Shown here: one piece after another, positions 61,111-64,000 of the stretch
How the letters are laid out: the number at the start of each line of letters is the position of its first letter
How positions within the stretch are numbered: position 1 is the first letter of the stretch
Source of the DNA: Neodiprion pinetum
Taxonomy: Eukaryota; Arthropoda; Insecta; Hymenoptera; Diprionidae
DNA: 64,000 nt
Assembly: GCF_021155775.2 (NCBI RefSeq)
Contig: NC_060235.2
Coordinates: 25,739,598-25,803,597, forward strand
Direction: 5' to 3'
Translations under genes and position numbers: made by a program
Notes under the pieces: generated by a model
Seen by the model: only the letters and a program-made list of their open reading frames with translations
The model's database searches: none
Told to the model about the DNA's origin: nothing

Positions 61111-64000
61111 CTCGGTTGCAGGGACGTGAACCTGCGTACCTCCTCCTGACGAAGGATTTGGATTATCCTGCGGATCGGGGTTTGCGGGTGATGGGCAGGT
61201 TTGAGCGAATCGAGTCGGATCGAACGGTCAAGCTTGAAACTCGATTGGAAAATCCATTCGAAGAGTGAGACTGGATTGAAAATCGAACCAAGTCGAATGG
61301 TAGAACCGATTTAGTAGTGGAGTCGAACTAGATTCAAGAAATCGTATTTAATTGAACGGTAATGAACTCGAATGATGTTAAAAACTAAATGTATACGACC
61401 AGCTGCACGATTCGAAGTAATAATTATTCCTGTTTCATTGTGTTGCGACAAACAAATGACAAAACTTATACGATAGTAGATTCTAAGCGATACTCGTGCT
61501 TGTCTTGAGAGATTTTTATCAGCTGTTAGATTGATTGATGAATTGCAGCGCTGTTACCTTATGATTGTTCAATTTTGCACATCAATGTACCAAATACGTA
61601 AGTATATCCATCGAATAATATCACTCCCATAGTATGCATACTCGTACAAGCACATCGTATAATACGAATACGTGAAAAATGTTTGAACAAAGGTTTTTCA
61701 CCTCATAGTATCTGATTTTTTTTCAGAATCTAAATATTGATTATTGGAGTTTATATTCTTGACTTCAACGTTTCTATTCTCACTAGTTACTATTAAATTA
61801 ATCAACTGAAAACTGGCGTAAAATCGATTTATTAGAGTCTTGTTCTATCCGTGTCTTCAATTGCAACGTGACACCTGCTTTTGTATTTCCTCCAACTTTC
61901 AGAATTCACGAATACGATGTACAGAACAGTGGCTTATATTGTTTGCCATCAGGCGCCGTTCCCCTTCGCCACTGTTCCCAGTTTGCACAGCGTCGGCAAC
62001 TCGCGTCTCATCAATGAAACGAGAAAAAAAAAATTCCGAGTAATTCCCTCACGAATTAGCGTATCCGGTTGTAACTCGGTTCATTCGCTCATTCGCCCCT
62101 TCTCATTCATTCGTTCGTTCGTTCATTCATTGGTTCGTTTCTGCATCATTCTTTACCACGAGAGATAGTTTATCTGTAGCATATAAAAGCATATCTACAA
62201 TCATACGTGATCAAAGTACGGGCATCATTGCTATGTCTCCGTGCAACTGGCTCGTCAGTTCAACGTATATCGAGACAGCTTACGCAGACTTAGTCACGTT
62301 TAAACCGAAGATTGAGGATAACAGGTCCTGAATTCACGTTTCGCACAAGTATGAGGAACTGTATCGAAATGATATTCTTCACTGAAAGTCAGAAAAGGAA
62401 TTGATCGTGACATGTAATTTTTCGTCAAATCCCCATTTCGACGATTTCGAAGTCTGCAGTTTGGCAGAGAAAGAAGAATAGAGCAATTTTGTTACCTTAC
62501 GTTACCGAAGGAGTTCACGCTAAGATCCTGCTTAGTTCACGTCAAGAAGTGACTTCGCGTTAACGAGTGAAACGAATCGTCAAATCGTGACTCAAGTATC
62601 ACGTAAAATTTGTTTCCACGATTGACTTTCGTACTTGCGTCCGCATCTACGAGCATCGCCAGTTAGTTAGCACGAAGTTGTAACCTTCTTGATTATTACA
62701 GTGGCGGTACTTCGTTATTGACTCTGTGTCAGAGGAGAAATACACGTGAACGCAGGTTCTAGGCTCACATACACGTGTGTACATATGGATATTCATTCTT
62801 ATCTGACATTTATTTGAACTGAAATTATAACCGACAGTTTGTATATTTCCATTGCGGCTTGTCAACTTGCACTATCGCTGCTTTGACGTATACGGAGTAC
62901 GCTACGCTTTTCATTTGCTCTTCCGTTCCGTGTATTGACGCTGTTATAAGCCCACATCGAGTGCAGTTGAGATTATTTCAATTCGTCGAGAGAGAAATAA
63001 TCACGATACACCGAGTCATCGTGATTGAAATTTATATCCCTGTAATAGTTCTGCAGCATAACGCGTCAGCTCGATGCCAAATCTCAACGTCGAGTGCTAA
63101 TAATTGCTCGTTGTAGTTTCGGTCGCGATCACTCGAACGTTGGAGACATTTCTGAAGAAATTAGCTTTCGGCAGCGGCGTTGGCTTCTGCAAGTGACGCT
63201 TGAAAATAACACAATTATCACTTTGTTCGATGTAATTTCATTCCCCTATTCCGTTCCAGTTTTCGATGAGCAATTGAGGATAATCGACCAAAATAGCTCG
63301 GTATTATCATGCTGCAACTCTGTGACATTGACGTAAAATTTTACATCGTTCGAGCGTCGATAATCCCACAGGCGTCTACCTCAATAGAATTTTCTTGATT
63401 CTTTGCGTTCGTTCAAACATCTTTCGGTGTATGATGACTAATTATAATTACGCCCGGTGCTCGTGCAAATGTTCTGCCTTCGTTTTCGCGTTGTTGTTAT
63501 CGCGAGCGATTAGTCGAGCCTGACAACGAGACGTGTATTTGTTCATTGCTATTGTCAACGATGAAGTAATGCCATATTTATACCTCTCTCTCTCTTTGTA
63601 TAATCTATATAGACATATATCTTTACTCACGTTTATACCGCCCCGAATATATGCGGAACAACTGTATAGGTAACTGTATTTCACGGTTCATGAGTTTTTA
63701 AATTTACAAACCATAATCTGATCAAAAACGAATCGAACAAACTGTCTATAAGCGGTTTTCGAAAGAAATATATGATATCTAACATTCAGACAATTTCCAT
63801 TTTCCTGCGACATCTATTTCGAAGTGAGAAAAATTTGACGAATTTAACTGAACCGATTGTGAGAGGCTTGGATTTTATCAGATAAAATGCAATTCCACAA
63901 TATTGCTTCGAACATCTTGTCGTCTCTTGTCTCTAACCAGTGACAAAACGATGTATGTAATTATCTCGATCTTAAATTGTACGCGTGAACGTCCAGTGAA
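61111..64000. other. AT-rich flank, no gene
   Basis: From 61.2 to 61.38 kb the words GATTGAAAATCGAA, AAGTCGAATGG and GAGTCGAACTAG recur as a degenerate repeat. A GTTC/ATTC repeat lies at 62081..62137 and an AP-1 heptamer at 62588..62594. No coding sequence recognised; a 95-codon ORF at 61881..62168 is part of the repeat region. Confidence 0.45.
62081..62137. repeat. Degenerate (ATTC)n/(GTTC)n repeat
   Basis: Tandem TCATTCGC and CATTCGTTCGTTCGTTCATT units. Simple repeat. Confidence 0.8.

Noticed and set aside
1..64000. CRISPR arrays, prokaryotic operons, prophage or large transposon genes
   Set aside because: No direct-repeat/spacer pattern, no tightly packed ORFs and no reverse transcriptase, integrase or transposase motif was seen in the translated frames.

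Overview
This is eukaryotic, almost entirely non-coding DNA. It is AT-rich, with short CpG-dense GC-rich islands, many microsatellites and homopolymer runs, and GT-AG splice signals. There is no operon structure and there are no ribosome binding sites. Protein similarity and overall sequence style point to an insect. The high CpG content and sparse transposons would suit a hymenopteran, but that is a guess. || The only gene I can support is on the minus strand: a dual-specificity MAP-kinase phosphatase of the DUSP10/MKP-5 type. Two coding exons are visible. The upstream exon (50422..51066) carries the rhodanese/kinase-binding domain, including the RRRLQQGK basic motif. The downstream exon (175..567) carries the end of that domain, a Pro/Gly-rich linker and the first half of the dual-specificity phosphatase domain. 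Both junctions are clean (CTCG|GTGAGT donor, ttgcag| acceptor, phase 1), so the two exons join in frame across one intron of about 49.85 kb (568..50421). The exon with the catalytic HCxxxxxR loop lies beyond the left edge. The first exon(s) and promoter lie somewhere to the right, possibly in the GC-rich islands at 55.2-55.7 kb or 60.5-61.1 kb. || The intron holds no second convincing gene. It does hold regulatory-looking structure. I counted 23 exact AP-1 heptamers (TGASTCA, about 8 expected), 5 exact CREs (TGACGTCA, about 1 expected) and 8 CACGTGAC E-box octamers (about 1 expected) in the window. There is a compact GAGA/AP-1/CCAAT/CRE block near 3.7-3.8 kb, a second CCAAT/AP-1/CCAAT block near 9.2 kb, and a diverged 230-bp tandem duplication dense in GATA motifs at 23.5-24.15 kb. 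DUSP10-type enzymes switch off JNK and p38, whose effectors are AP-1/ATF bZIP factors, so the bZIP excess suggests a stress-kinase feedback intron. This is the most interesting hypothesis in the window. || Other content: one MITE-like inverted-repeat element (37031..37211), one long hairpin (24456..24593), a perfect (AG)45 tract, paired poly-C tracts that would be poly-G in the transcript, and an exon-like island on the plus strand at 1531..1855 of unknown origin.
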